A stretch of DNA of 64,000 nt from Oscillospiraceae bacterium (lineage in GTDB: Bacteria; Bacillota_A; Clostridia; Oscillospirales; Ruminococcaceae): NCBI GenBank assembly GCA_017523995.1, contig JAFWUX010000101.1:1-64000 (forward strand). The letters are read 5' to 3'. The notes under the pieces were generated by a model that saw nothing but the letters and a program-made list of their open reading frames with translations, ran no database searches and was not told where the DNA came from. Positions 52,948 through 60,976 of the stretch are shown in pieces. Position 1 is the stretch's first letter; each line of letters begins with the position of its first letter. The position numbers and the translations under genes were made by a program.

Positions 52948-54000
52948 TCAACGCGCGCCCGGGAGATAGGTCTCGACCGGAATCGCATTCGCGAGGCAGT
53001 ATTTATAAACGTAAGAATTTTCAACGCAGACAATCGTCAGGCGCGGGCAATATGCAAATGCATTCTTGTCGATGAACTTGACGCTGTCCGGCAGTGTCAG
53101 CTTGCGCAGACGCTCGCAGCCTGCAAATGCCTGCTCGCCGATGCTGCTGACGGTATCGGGAATCTCGACGATTTCGAGTGCGCGGCAGAACGAAAATGTG
53201 CTGTCCGCGATTTCCATGATACCCTCCGGCAGATTGATGCTGACAAGCTTTTCGCACTGGCTGAATGCCGCCTGCCCGATCTGGCGCAGCGACGCCGGCA
53301 GTTCGATCATGCGCAGATGCTTGCAGTTGGAGAATGCATATTCACCGATTGCAAGCAGCGTATCCGGCAGCTGCACGGAACGAAGATTGCCGAAGCCGTC
53401 GAAGCTGAATTCCTCGATCTTGGTGCTGCCCTCCGGAATGACAACATTCCGCGAGAGGAAGCGGTATTTTGCAGCCGCCGAACGGCTGAAGATATTGTCA
53501 TTGACACTGACAGGACGCGTCTTCTTCTTCGGCTCATCGTCCTCCTCGGTCTTTTCGGGAACCCGCATCGGGGATTCATACACCCAGCCGAGCATATAGG
53601 TCAGGCTGGCGAGCACGAATTCCGCGGCATTCTCCGAGAGGAACTTTTCGCCCAGCATGACGCTTCGCGCCTTGGTGACAGCCATCTCATGGTTGCCCTG
53701 TTCCGAAAGCAGCACGCCGAGGATTCCGTCCTCGACCATACTGCGAAGCAGCTTGCGCTCCTTATCATACTCAGCGGTGTAATCGTTGAGCAGAGCAGTG
53801 AAGCGCTTTCCGTTGAAATAAAGGTTGCCCTCATACTTCACAAAGAGACCGTCTGCATGCTCCTTGAGCAGGGTCTTCAGCTGCAGCTGAATATGCTGGG
53901 TATTATCAAAGCCCTCGATTGTCTGGAGGGCAGGTGCTCCGCACTCCGGACAGGAAATGCTGTTCGGAGGGAGTTCAGCACGGCATTTCTCACACTGCAT
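52948..54000 (-). CDS. Zinc-ribbon protein with BspA-type leucine-rich repeats
   Basis: The 350-residue protein begins with a zinc ribbon (C3, C6, C17, C20), has a helical middle (about 25-145), an acidic/basic linker EEDDEPKKKTRP, and then about six LRR_5/BspA repeats (about 185-335) with patterns such as LPDTLLAIGEYAFSNCKHL. No signal peptide is present, so unlike most BspA proteins it is cytoplasmic. The start at 54000 lies 6 nt after GGAGAG. As first gene of the operon it is probably a scaffold or substrate of the kinase; that is inference. Confidence 0.83.
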   Translation of the reverse strand: MQCEKCRAELPPNSISCPECGAPALQTIEGFDNTQHIQLQLKTLLKEHADGLFVKYEGNLYFNGKRFTALLNDYTAEYDKERKLLRSMVEDGILGVLLSEQGNHEMAVTKARSVMLGEKFLSENAAEFVLASLTYMLGWVYESPMRVPEKTEEDDEPKKKTRPVSVNDNIFSRSAAAKYRFLSRNVVIPEGSTKIEEFSFDGFGNLRSVQLPDTLLAIGEYAFSNCKHLRMIELPASLRQIGQAAFSQCEKLVSINLPEGIMEIADSTFSFCRALEIVEIPDTVSSIGEQAFAGCERLRKLTLPDSVKFIDKNAFAYCPRLTIVCVENSYVYKYCLANAIPVETYLPGAR

Positions 54001-54092
54001 AGTCAACTCTCCTGAATTTGATTCTGTTTCTTTATTTTACACACTGCAGGTGCGGCAGGGTATAATACGCCCCTGCATGTTTCTACGCTGTC

Positions 54093-54121
54093 ATTATAGC
54101 ATGTTTTTTTTCGATTGTCAA
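54093..54121 (-). promoter_or_regulatory. Consensus promoter of the TerY-P operon
   Basis: On the minus strand TTGACA (54121-54116) and TATAAT (54098-54093) are perfect with a 17-nt spacer, about 90 nt before the LRR gene. Confidence 0.86.
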
Positions 54122-54211
54122 GTAACGGAAGTATCATATAAGCCAAATTTACACGAAAAAGACAATAAATGAAATCAGAGCACTCCGCGATCAAAAAGTG
54201 CGATTCTTCTT

Positions 54212-54246
54212 GATTTTCGCGGTTTTTCGGAGCAAAAACGAAAATC
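54212..54246. repeat. Inverted repeat between divergent promoters
   Basis: GATTTTC-GCG-GTTTTT and AAAAAC-GAAAATC form an AT-rich hairpin midway between the two outward promoters of the 54001-54458 gap, followed on the plus side by GCTGTTTTAATTATTTT. It may bind a regulator or insulate the two units. Nothing else was recognised in the gap. Confidence 0.5.
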
Positions 54247-54331
54247 GCTGTTTTAATTATTTTACTTTGCGTTTGTGCATTATTGCTAAAACTGATAGAT
54301 TAAAATTGTTTTGAGTATAAAATAAAACACC

Positions 54332-54360
54332 TTGAAATTTTTTCGTAAATGTGCTATTAT
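54332..54360 (+). promoter_or_regulatory. Promoter of the binding-protein/GGDEF genes
   Basis: TTGAAA (54332-54337) and an extended -10 TGC-TATTAT (54352-54360) have a 17-nt spacer, giving a leader of about 90 nt. Confidence 0.65.
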
Positions 54361-54458
54361 AATTATGTTTAGTCATGATGGCAGTTTTATCGTTTGTCAG
54401 GCAGGCGGTTCTGCTTTCGTGAAAACTTCATCTGAATTCATTTGCAGGAGGAACGTAC

Positions 54459-56573
54459 ATGAACAAGAAGAGCAGAAAGCACTTCGCCAGACCGGCGCTT
54501 TGCAGCATCGCACTGGCTTTGAGCCTGTCTGTATCCGGATGCGGACTCTCCAGCTCAGTAACTCGTATGGGTTCCGCTGACGTAGGTACCAAAATCTATG
54601 TCATCGGTCAGTCCAAGAGCATCGAGTTCTGGGAGAAGGTCAAACAGGGCGCGATCGAGGCCGGTGAGGAGCTTGGGTATGATGTTGTCTACACAAGTGC
54701 GGATTCCGTCGCCGATATCGACGGTCAGAAGAAACTGATTCATGAAGCGATCAATGCCGGTGCGCAGACGATCGTTATTGCACCGAACGATCCCGAGAAA
54801 CTGAATGAAGACCTGCAGGAGGCTGTTGATGCAGGCATTGATATCCTGACGATTGATTCCGATGCGAACTTCGACGGCCGCAGCGCTTATATCGGAACCA
54901 TCAACGCATCGAGCGGTGCGATTGCAGCGCGTCATGCACTTGAATATCTCTCAGACTATTATAATGATAAGGTTCTGGTTGTGCGCGAATCTGATTCGCT
55001 CGCAATCGGTGACCGTCTGAGCGGCTTCCTGCCCGCTTTGATCGGCGGCGTCAAATCCAGTGCTGCCGTGAAGTATGCTGATATCATTGCAGCAAACGCG
55101 CAGGCTGAGCTCGAAGGCGCAACTGACATTCCGGAGTCTATCCTCGGTCCGGCACGTGGTGCTGCAGCCGCTGCTACAGCAAACAACGCCCCGGAGGAGG
55201 CAGTCGCACGAGCCGTTGCGAATGCGGTCTCTGCACCTGCAAAAGCGGAAAATATTGATGTTCAGGTTGCAGCAAGAGCTGCAAAGCTCGCTGTTGACGC
55301 ACAGGGCGGAAACGGTGACCTTGCTGCAAAGCTGACCCGTGAATTGATGACCGGCTCAACCGGTACGGATTCTGAAACACCTGACGAAAATGCTGAGCCG
55401 ACATACAACAGCACAGAGGAAGTTGAGGCTAAGGTCAACGCTGCTGCACAGGCTGCTGCAAAGGCTGCTGCCGGAAAAGGCGCATCTGCTGCCGAAATCG
55501 CTGATGCTGCCGCACAGGCTGCAATCGAAACTGCTCTGGAGCTCGGTGCCGGTCCCGGCACTGCTGCAAAAGCTGCAGGTCAGGCTGCCGGTATGAACGG
55601 CGGTGACTCGATCGCCGCATCCTCCGCAGCATCCGCTGCTGTTGATGAAGCAAACAGAAAGAACAGCGCAGGTCAGGGAGGTGCTGCTCAGCAGGGCGGT
55701 GCTCCTGAAGGCGCTGCACAGCAGGGCGGTGCTCCTGAAGGTGCTGCACAGCAGGGCGGTGCTCCCGAGGGTGCTGCACAGCAGGGCGGTCCGGATGCTT
55801 CTGTTGAAGTTCCGGCAGAGCTCGCGACAGCTGCACAGCAGGCTGCTAAGACAGCTGCTGCAAACGGCGCACCTGCCGATGCAATCGCGCAGGCTGCTGC
55901 TGAGGCTGCTGCATCAGCAGCAATCGAGATGGGTGCAAGCCCTGCCGCTGCAGGTCAGGCTGCTGGTCAGGCTGCCGGCATGAACGGCGGCAACGCGCAG
56001 CTTGCAGGCTCGACAGCAGCACAGACTGTTGCTAAGGCTCTTGCCGAAGGCGGCGAAGGTGCTGAAGGCGGCGAAGGCGCGCAGAAGCCTGATGATGCAC
56101 AGCAGGGAGAGACTCCATCCACAACCACCTTACCGTCGATCAATTCGATCAACCCGGTCGCAGGCATCCTGAACTGCAAGGGTCTCGCTGAAAATGCAAA
56201 GGCTGAGATCACACAGATGCTTTCCACCAAGGAAGGTTCCAACATCAAGGTCATCTTCGCAACCAGTGAGAACTCCACGCTCGGCGCCTGCCAGGCAATC
56301 AGCGATCTCGGTCTTGTCGGCAAGGTCGCAATCGTCGGCTACAACTCCAGCGAAAATGAGCTCACCTATATGAAGAACGGTACGCTGAGCGGTCTGATTC
56401 TTCAGAACCCCTACAACATGGGTTACCTCGGTGTTTACTACGCCGGAAGACTCAAGATCGGTGAAAACGTGAATCAAGTAGTCGATACCGGTGCAACCTA
56501 TGCTTCGCTGAACAACCTGAATTCTGACGATATCAAGCTGCTGCTTGATCCGGCTGAGTTCACGAAGAAATAA
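54459..56573 (+). CDS. Periplasmic-binding lipoprotein split by an Ala-rich insertion
   Basis: The 704-residue lipoprotein (lipobox SVSGC, C28) has a sugar-type periplasmic binding fold (Peripla_BP_4, ribose/galactose family) in two pieces: residues about 44-198 (KIYVIGQSKSIEFW, IDSDANFDGR) and about 565-690 (AKAEITQMLSTKEGSNIKVIFATSENSTLGA, VAIVGYNSS). Between them lies an insertion of about 365 residues, mostly alanine, with two 75-residue internal repeats and 10-residue GAAQQGGAPE repeats. No ABC transporter is adjacent; a two-TM GGDEF-like gene follows 17 bp later, so it is likely a sensor subunit rather than a transporter component. A good ribosome binding site (AGGAGG) precedes the start. 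Confidence 0.85.
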   Translation: MNKKSRKHFARPALCSIALALSLSVSGCGLSSSVTRMGSADVGTKIYVIGQSKSIEFWEKVKQGAIEAGEELGYDVVYTSADSVADIDGQKKLIHEAINAGAQTIVIAPNDPEKLNEDLQEAVDAGIDILTIDSDANFDGRSAYIGTINASSGAIAARHALEYLSDYYNDKVLVVRESDSLAIGDRLSGFLPALIGGVKSSAAVKYADIIAANAQAELEGATDIPESILGPARGAAAAATANNAPEEAVARAVANAVSAPAKAENIDVQVAARAAKLAVDAQGGNGDLAAKLTRELMTGSTGTDSETPDENAEPTYNSTEEVEAKVNAAAQAAAKAAAGKGASAAEIADAAAQAAIETALELGAGPGTAAKAAGQAAGMNGGDSIAASSAASAAVDEANRKNSAGQGGAAQQGGAPEGAAQQGGAPEGAAQQGGAPEGAAQQGGPDASVEVPAELATAAQQAAKTAAANGAPADAIAQAAAEAAASAAIEMGASPAAAGQAAGQAAGMNGGNAQLAGSTAAQTVAKALAEGGEGAEGGEGAQKPDDAQQGETPSTTTLPSINSINPVAGILNCKGLAENAKAEITQMLSTKEGSNIKVIFATSENSTLGACQAISDLGLVGKVAIVGYNSSENELTYMKNGTLSGLILQNPYNMGYLGVYYAGRLKIGENVNQVVDTGATYASLNNLNSDDIKLLLDPAEFTKK
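55680..55790 (+). repeat. Tandem 30-bp coding repeats (GAAQQGGAPE)
   Basis: Three full copies and one partial copy encode residues 408-444 within the alanine-rich insertion. The DNA units differ only at a few third positions. Confidence 0.93.
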
Positions 56574-56590
56574 AGGAGGGGGAAAGAGCA

Positions 56591-57826
56591 ATGGCAAACA
56601 ATCAACAGAAATCTGATTTCAGAGGCACAACCTATGTGATTCTGGGTATTGTGCTCGCAGTCATCATGGTGCTGAACATGTCCCTGCTTTATTTCAACTA
56701 CGCTGCTGCAAACCGTACATTTACAACGACATCCAAGGAAATGAACCTCATCAACAGCGCAAACGGTATGCTCGAGGGCATCAACGGCGAACTGATGGAA
56801 ACGATCGCAGGCATCGGCAACACACAGGGTCACATCAATGCAATGGCCGGAATGTTCCCGGCTGTTCAGGATAAGCTCGATCAGTATGAACAGGTCGGCT
56901 ACCACAACGAATACGCACTGAGACGTTTCCGTCACGCCCGTGCTTATATCACTGCTTATCAGAGCAAGCTGGATCAGTTCCGTGAACAGTACACGGAGGT
57001 CCTCAGAACCAACGATGAAGATAAGATTAAAGAATTTGAAGCTTCGCTGAAAAACCTCTACGATCAGGAGATTTCTCCGCTTCAGACTGCATCTTCCGAA
57101 ATGCTGGTCGCTTCGATCGCAATCGGTTCCGCAGCTGCTAACCAGCGTACCGCGGATACCAACCGCAACATGTACCTGATCCTTGCGATTCTGGCAGCAA
57201 TCCTTCTGATCGGTGAAATCGCAATCTTCCTCGCAGCAAGATACAACAAGCGTGCAAGCGAAGAAATCAGCCGCAAGAGCGCACAGTTCGCGGAAGCATC
57301 CTCGAAGCTTATGCGTTCCCGTGAGAAGATGGAAGACATCGCTGTTTCCAACATTCTGACCGGTCTGAAGAACCGCTACGCACTTGAGCAGGATATCGGC
57401 GAGAGACTCGCAACCGAGCAGTTCAATATCGCAGTCTTTGACCTCGATAACTTCCGCAGCATCAACGATACCTACGGCTATGACTTCGGTGACGAATATC
57501 TTGCCCAGATCGCTGAGCGCCTCAAGGAGGAGTTCGAGCAGTTCGCGGATATCTACAACATCACCGGTAACGAATTCTGCTTTGTCTTCAAGAGAACGGT
57601 CTCCGATACACAGGTCATCCGTCTCGTGGAGAACATCGTCAATGTCATGACCAGCCCGTACACGATCCTGAACCTGACAGTTCAGCTGACTGTCTCCGGC
57701 AGCACCTATCACTACCTCGCTGGTGACTGCCTGAACGTCAACTCGCTGCTCGTCAAGATGGACAACGTCCTGCGTAACGCAAAGCGTGCAGGCGGCGGTC
57801 AGATCTTCCAGGTTATGAACATCTGA
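56591..57826 (+). CDS. Two-TM four-helix sensor with degenerate GGDEF domain
   Basis: The 411-residue protein has TM1 (about 14-35), an extracellular all-helical domain (about 36-193, four-helix-bundle MCP-like), TM2 (about 195-216), a coiled linker and a GGDEF domain (about 250-405). FDLDNFRSINDTYG (283-296) is well kept, but the catalytic motif reads TGNEF (325-329) instead of GGDEF, so cyclase activity is doubtful. It sits 17 bp after the binding-protein gene, which may supply its ligand signal. GGAGGGG precedes the start. Confidence 0.85.
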   Translation: MANNQQKSDFRGTTYVILGIVLAVIMVLNMSLLYFNYAAANRTFTTTSKEMNLINSANGMLEGINGELMETIAGIGNTQGHINAMAGMFPAVQDKLDQYEQVGYHNEYALRRFRHARAYITAYQSKLDQFREQYTEVLRTNDEDKIKEFEASLKNLYDQEISPLQTASSEMLVASIAIGSAAANQRTADTNRNMYLILAILAAILLIGEIAIFLAARYNKRASEEISRKSAQFAEASSKLMRSREKMEDIAVSNILTGLKNRYALEQDIGERLATEQFNIAVFDLDNFRSINDTYGYDFGDEYLAQIAERLKEEFEQFADIYNITGNEFCFVFKRTVSDTQVIRLVENIVNVMTSPYTILNLTVQLTVSGSTYHYLAGDCLNVNSLLVKMDNVLRNAKRAGGGQIFQVMNI

Positions 57827-57849
57827 TGTACAACAGCACAAGATGATAC

Positions 57850-57891
57850 AAAAATCAGTTCGCTGTCTCAGCACGGCGAACTGATTTTTTG
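57850..57891 (+). terminator. Intrinsic terminator of the GGDEF gene
   Basis: The arms AAATCAGTTCG and CGAACTGATTT enclose a 14-nt loop, followed by TTTTG. Confidence 0.87.
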
Positions 57892-57903
57892 TGCGGACAT
57901 GTT

Positions 57904-58103
57904 TGTACGAATTGTACAATCGGGCAAAAAAGACAGCGATAATCCGGCTAATTGACAGCAATGTGTAAAATCGTAAAAAAAGACAATTGTATTGTACGAA
58001 GTTCTATTGACTTTTCATGAATTTTGATGTATAATAACAATATAATAGAAATAAGAGCGAAACACTGCAAAAAATATATACTAATTCAGCGTACAACGTA
58101 CAA
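57904..58103. promoter_or_regulatory. Cluster of TTGTACG boxes around a promoter
   Basis: TTGTAC-GAATT-GTACAA (57904-57920) is a near-perfect palindrome. TTGTACGAA recurs at 57992-58000, seven bases before the -35, and its complement CGTACAA is repeated in tandem at 58090-58103 in the leader. The arrangement suggests an operator for an unidentified regulator. The gap 57827-58161 also holds the terminator and the promoter. Confidence 0.5.
58007..58035 (+). promoter_or_regulatory. Promoter of the coiled-coil/hydrogenase-like genes
   Basis: TTGACT (58007-58012) and TATAAT (58030-58035) are spaced by 17 nt, 127 nt before the start. Confidence 0.8.
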
Positions 58104-58161
58104 CTTTTGCAATACCCGCTTCTCGGTTCATCCGAAATATATAAACGGGAGGAAAAAGGGA

Positions 58162-59211
58162 ATGTCTGAATCCAGATTTATGAAAACAGTGCTGTTCGGC
58201 GGTTATGACCGTGAAGGCGTCGAGCAGAAATTTGAACGCCTCAGTGCCAAGCTCTTTGAGCTTGAGAATGAACTCTCTGAAAACAGGTCGCTGCTTGCAT
58301 CCGTGCAGAACGGCGGTGACGAAGCAGCGGCGCTCCGTGATATGCTGGAGCAGGTGCGCGGAGAGCTTTCCAAGGTTCAGGCAAAACAGGAAACCGCTGC
58401 GCATCAGCTGCGGGCGCTGGACGCAACAATCGCGGACAAAGACCGCGAAATCGAATCACTCAAAGCAAAGGTCATCTCGCTGCAGGATCAGATCCGTGAG
58501 CGGGATATGAAGCTCACTGCGTTTGAAGCAGATGACGATACCAAGCCTGCCCGCGCTGCAATCGCTGAGGTTGAGGAAAAGGCACACGGCATGCTGAATG
58601 CCGCGAAGAAGGATGCGGCTAAGCTCGAGGAAAACAGCCGTAAGCTCTCGGAAAATGTGATCGCAGAAGCCAACAACACGGCGCAGCGCATCATCTATGA
58701 AGCAGAGGCAAAGAGCGCGCAGATCCTTGCGAATGCGCAAAACCGATGTTCCGAAACAGAGGCAGCGTCCGGCAATCTACGTGCGCTCCTGCTTGCGGAT
58801 GTCGATCGGCTTTCTGCGCAGTTCCGTGAGCTGCAGCAGGCATTCAGCCGGTTCCAGAATGAGAGTACACAATCCATCGGCGCTGCAGCCGGGCTGCTGC
58901 AAAGTACCGATCAGATTCTGAAGCAGGGCGGCATTCCGGTATTCACCGCGCCGCAGACCGTCGCACCGGAGCTGCCGGCGCCGCCTGCCGAAACACCGGT
59001 CACCCACGATTATTATGCTGAAGAAACCGCTGCCCCGCCGACGCAGGAAGATAAAAACGCTGAACTTGCAAGGCTGCAGCAGATGGCAAATGCAATTGCC
59101 GGCATCTCATCCGGGACTGGTGCACCCGCACCGGCGCATCAGTCTCTCGTACCTGATCTTGCTGCACTTGCTGCACAGGCGGATGCAATCGCACACCGCA
59201 ACAAACAATAA
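58162..59211 (+). CDS. DivIVA-like coiled-coil protein
   Basis: The 349-residue protein begins MSESRFMKTVLFGGYDREGVEQKF-like; the FGGYDREGV motif resembles the membrane-binding start of DivIVA/GpsB proteins. A continuous coiled coil covers about 20-245 (LSAKLFELENELSENRSLL, AKKDAAKLEENSRKLSENV), with a Pro/Ala-rich tail to 349. GGGAGG precedes the ATG. It is probably a cytoplasmic scaffold at the membrane. The hydrogenase-like gene follows 58 bp downstream in the same direction. Confidence 0.75.
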   Translation: MSESRFMKTVLFGGYDREGVEQKFERLSAKLFELENELSENRSLLASVQNGGDEAAALRDMLEQVRGELSKVQAKQETAAHQLRALDATIADKDREIESLKAKVISLQDQIRERDMKLTAFEADDDTKPARAAIAEVEEKAHGMLNAAKKDAAKLEENSRKLSENVIAEANNTAQRIIYEAEAKSAQILANAQNRCSETEAASGNLRALLLADVDRLSAQFRELQQAFSRFQNESTQSIGAAAGLLQSTDQILKQGGIPVFTAPQTVAPELPAPPAETPVTHDYYAEETAAPPTQEDKNAELARLQQMANAIAGISSGTGAPAPAHQSLVPDLAALAAQADAIAHRNKQ

Positions 59212-59269
59212 TATACAACATAAATAATCTAATACTGATTTGTCTGTATGAATGAGGAGTTAGGAAAAA

Positions 59270-60922
59270 ATGAATGAGATCATGATTGTCAAGCCTGAGA
59301 AGTGTGTCGGCTGCAACGCCTGTATCCGGTCATGTCCTGCACCGGATGCAAACATCACTGTAAAAATCGGCGAAGGAAAATTTATTACGCGCGTTGATCC
59401 GGATCGCTGCATCGCCTGCGGTGAGTGTATCCGTGCATGTAAGCATGATGCGCGCGACTATATTGACGATACGGAAGATGCAATGAACGCAATCGCCCGC
59501 GAGGAAAAGCTCATTGTGATGGTCACGCCGGAAATCAAAACCGCATTTCCGACCAAATGGAAGGGCATCCTCGACTGGTTCCGCAGCAAGGGCTGCAGCG
59601 TTTATGATGCATCGTTCGGCGCAGATATCTGCACATGGGCACATATGCGCGCACTGGAAACCGGTCAGCTCTCGACGTTTATCACGCAGCCGTGCTCGGC
59701 AGTTGTCAAGTACATCGAGCTCTATCAGCCGAAGCTGCTGACGAATCTTTCGCCGTTCCACTCCCCTGTCTCGTGCAGCGTGATCTATGTCAAAGAGTAT
59801 CAGCGGCGTGACAACCCGATCGCCGTGCTCTCTGCATGTATCTCCAAAAAGACCGAATTCGCCGAGACCGGTCTCGTTGATTTCAGCGTGACATATAAGC
59901 GGCTGATGGAATATTTCGACCGCAACGATATCCGCATTGCGTCGAATCCGGTTGAGGATTACACCTATAAGTTCGATGATATTCAGGGCGAACTCGGTTC
60001 GATCTACAGCCGTCCGGGCGGTATGCGTGACAATCTGCTGGAGCATATGCCCGATCTGAATGTGACGGTTTCGGACGGCACGCAGAAGGTCTACCGCGAG
60101 CTCGAGATGTACGCGAAGATGCCGGAGCAGAAGCTCCCGCAGATTTTCGACGTGCTCTCCTGCGAATACGGCTGCAATATGGGACCGGCATCCGGCTCCG
60201 ACCAGAGCTGCTTCGAGACCCTCAAGACCATGCATGACATTGAGGACGAAGCGCGTGCCCGCCGCAAGACAACCGGCGGCATGTTCCGGAACACGGAAGA
60301 CAAGCTGTTCCGCCGCTTCGATGAGGAACTCAAGATCAGCGATTTCCTGCGCAGCTACAAGCCGACGAAACCGAGCGTTCTGCCGAGCGATGCGCAGCTG
60401 GAACCGATCTTCGCTTCGATGGATCTCATCACCGAAAAGGAGCGCTGTACCGATTGCTCCGCCTGCGGATACAAATCCTGCCGCGATATGGCAACCGCGA
60501 TTTTCCGCGGTCTGAATATGCCGGAAAACTGCATCCAGCACACCAAAAAGGCGATGCTCTCAGGCGGCGGACAGGGCGGCGTCGATTATATGCGTTTCTC
60601 GACCGAGCTGAAATCCGCAGTTGCTGGCATCCAGAATGATCTTGCGGATATCAACAAGACCGCAGATGCGACCGGCGAGCGTGCCAAGGTGGTCAATGAG
60701 CTGCTTCGGAATGTTGTCGCATTCTGCAACAGCAACCCGATCATGGATGAGAGCAGCGTCAAGCAGCTGACCGGCATCCTTGAAACAACCATGACTGCCC
60801 TCGGCGCATTCCATCAGAATGTCGCGGATACGCAGGGCTCGACCCAGAAGATCACCGAGTCGATTGCAAAGCTCAGCGGCTTCTTTGATGCACTGACTGC
60901 CGATACATCCGATGAATTATAA
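59270..60922 (+). CDS. Sensory [FeFe]-hydrogenase-like protein
   Basis: The 550-residue protein has two [4Fe-4S] ferredoxin motifs (C12-C22 and C47-C57), an iron-only hydrogenase domain (about 75-330), a second Fe-S motif (CTDCSACGYKSC near 393-404, plus C421) and a helical C-terminus (about 440-550). H-cluster ligands appear kept: C142 in TQPCSA, C190 in SACISKKTE, C298 and C302 in SCEYGC. The proton-transfer cysteine of TSCCP is replaced by proline. This is typical of sensory hydrogenases rather than H2 producers. The C-terminal coil could pass a redox signal to a partner. No PAS or output domain is fused. Confidence 0.85.
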   Translation: MNEIMIVKPEKCVGCNACIRSCPAPDANITVKIGEGKFITRVDPDRCIACGECIRACKHDARDYIDDTEDAMNAIAREEKLIVMVTPEIKTAFPTKWKGILDWFRSKGCSVYDASFGADICTWAHMRALETGQLSTFITQPCSAVVKYIELYQPKLLTNLSPFHSPVSCSVIYVKEYQRRDNPIAVLSACISKKTEFAETGLVDFSVTYKRLMEYFDRNDIRIASNPVEDYTYKFDDIQGELGSIYSRPGGMRDNLLEHMPDLNVTVSDGTQKVYRELEMYAKMPEQKLPQIFDVLSCEYGCNMGPASGSDQSCFETLKTMHDIEDEARARRKTTGGMFRNTEDKLFRRFDEELKISDFLRSYKPTKPSVLPSDAQLEPIFASMDLITEKERCTDCSACGYKSCRDMATAIFRGLNMPENCIQHTKKAMLSGGGQGGVDYMRFSTELKSAVAGIQNDLADINKTADATGERAKVVNELLRNVVAFCNSNPIMDESSVKQLTGILETTMTALGAFHQNVADTQGSTQKITESIAKLSGFFDALTADTSDEL

Positions 60923-60928
60923 GCAAAC

Positions 60929-60968
60929 ACAAAACCCGCTCCAATCACACGAATGGAGCGGGTTTGTT
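60929..60968. terminator. Bidirectional terminator
   Basis: The 12-bp arms AAACCCGCTCCA and TGGAGCGGGTTT enclose a 10-nt loop, with GTTTG following. It lies between two converging genes. Confidence 0.83.
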
Positions 60969-60976
60969 TGATATAA

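Noticed and set aside
54459..56573. Frameshift or assembly error explaining the alanine-rich insertion
   Set aside because: The frame is open throughout, codon use is consistent, and both lobes of the binding domain lie in the same frame.
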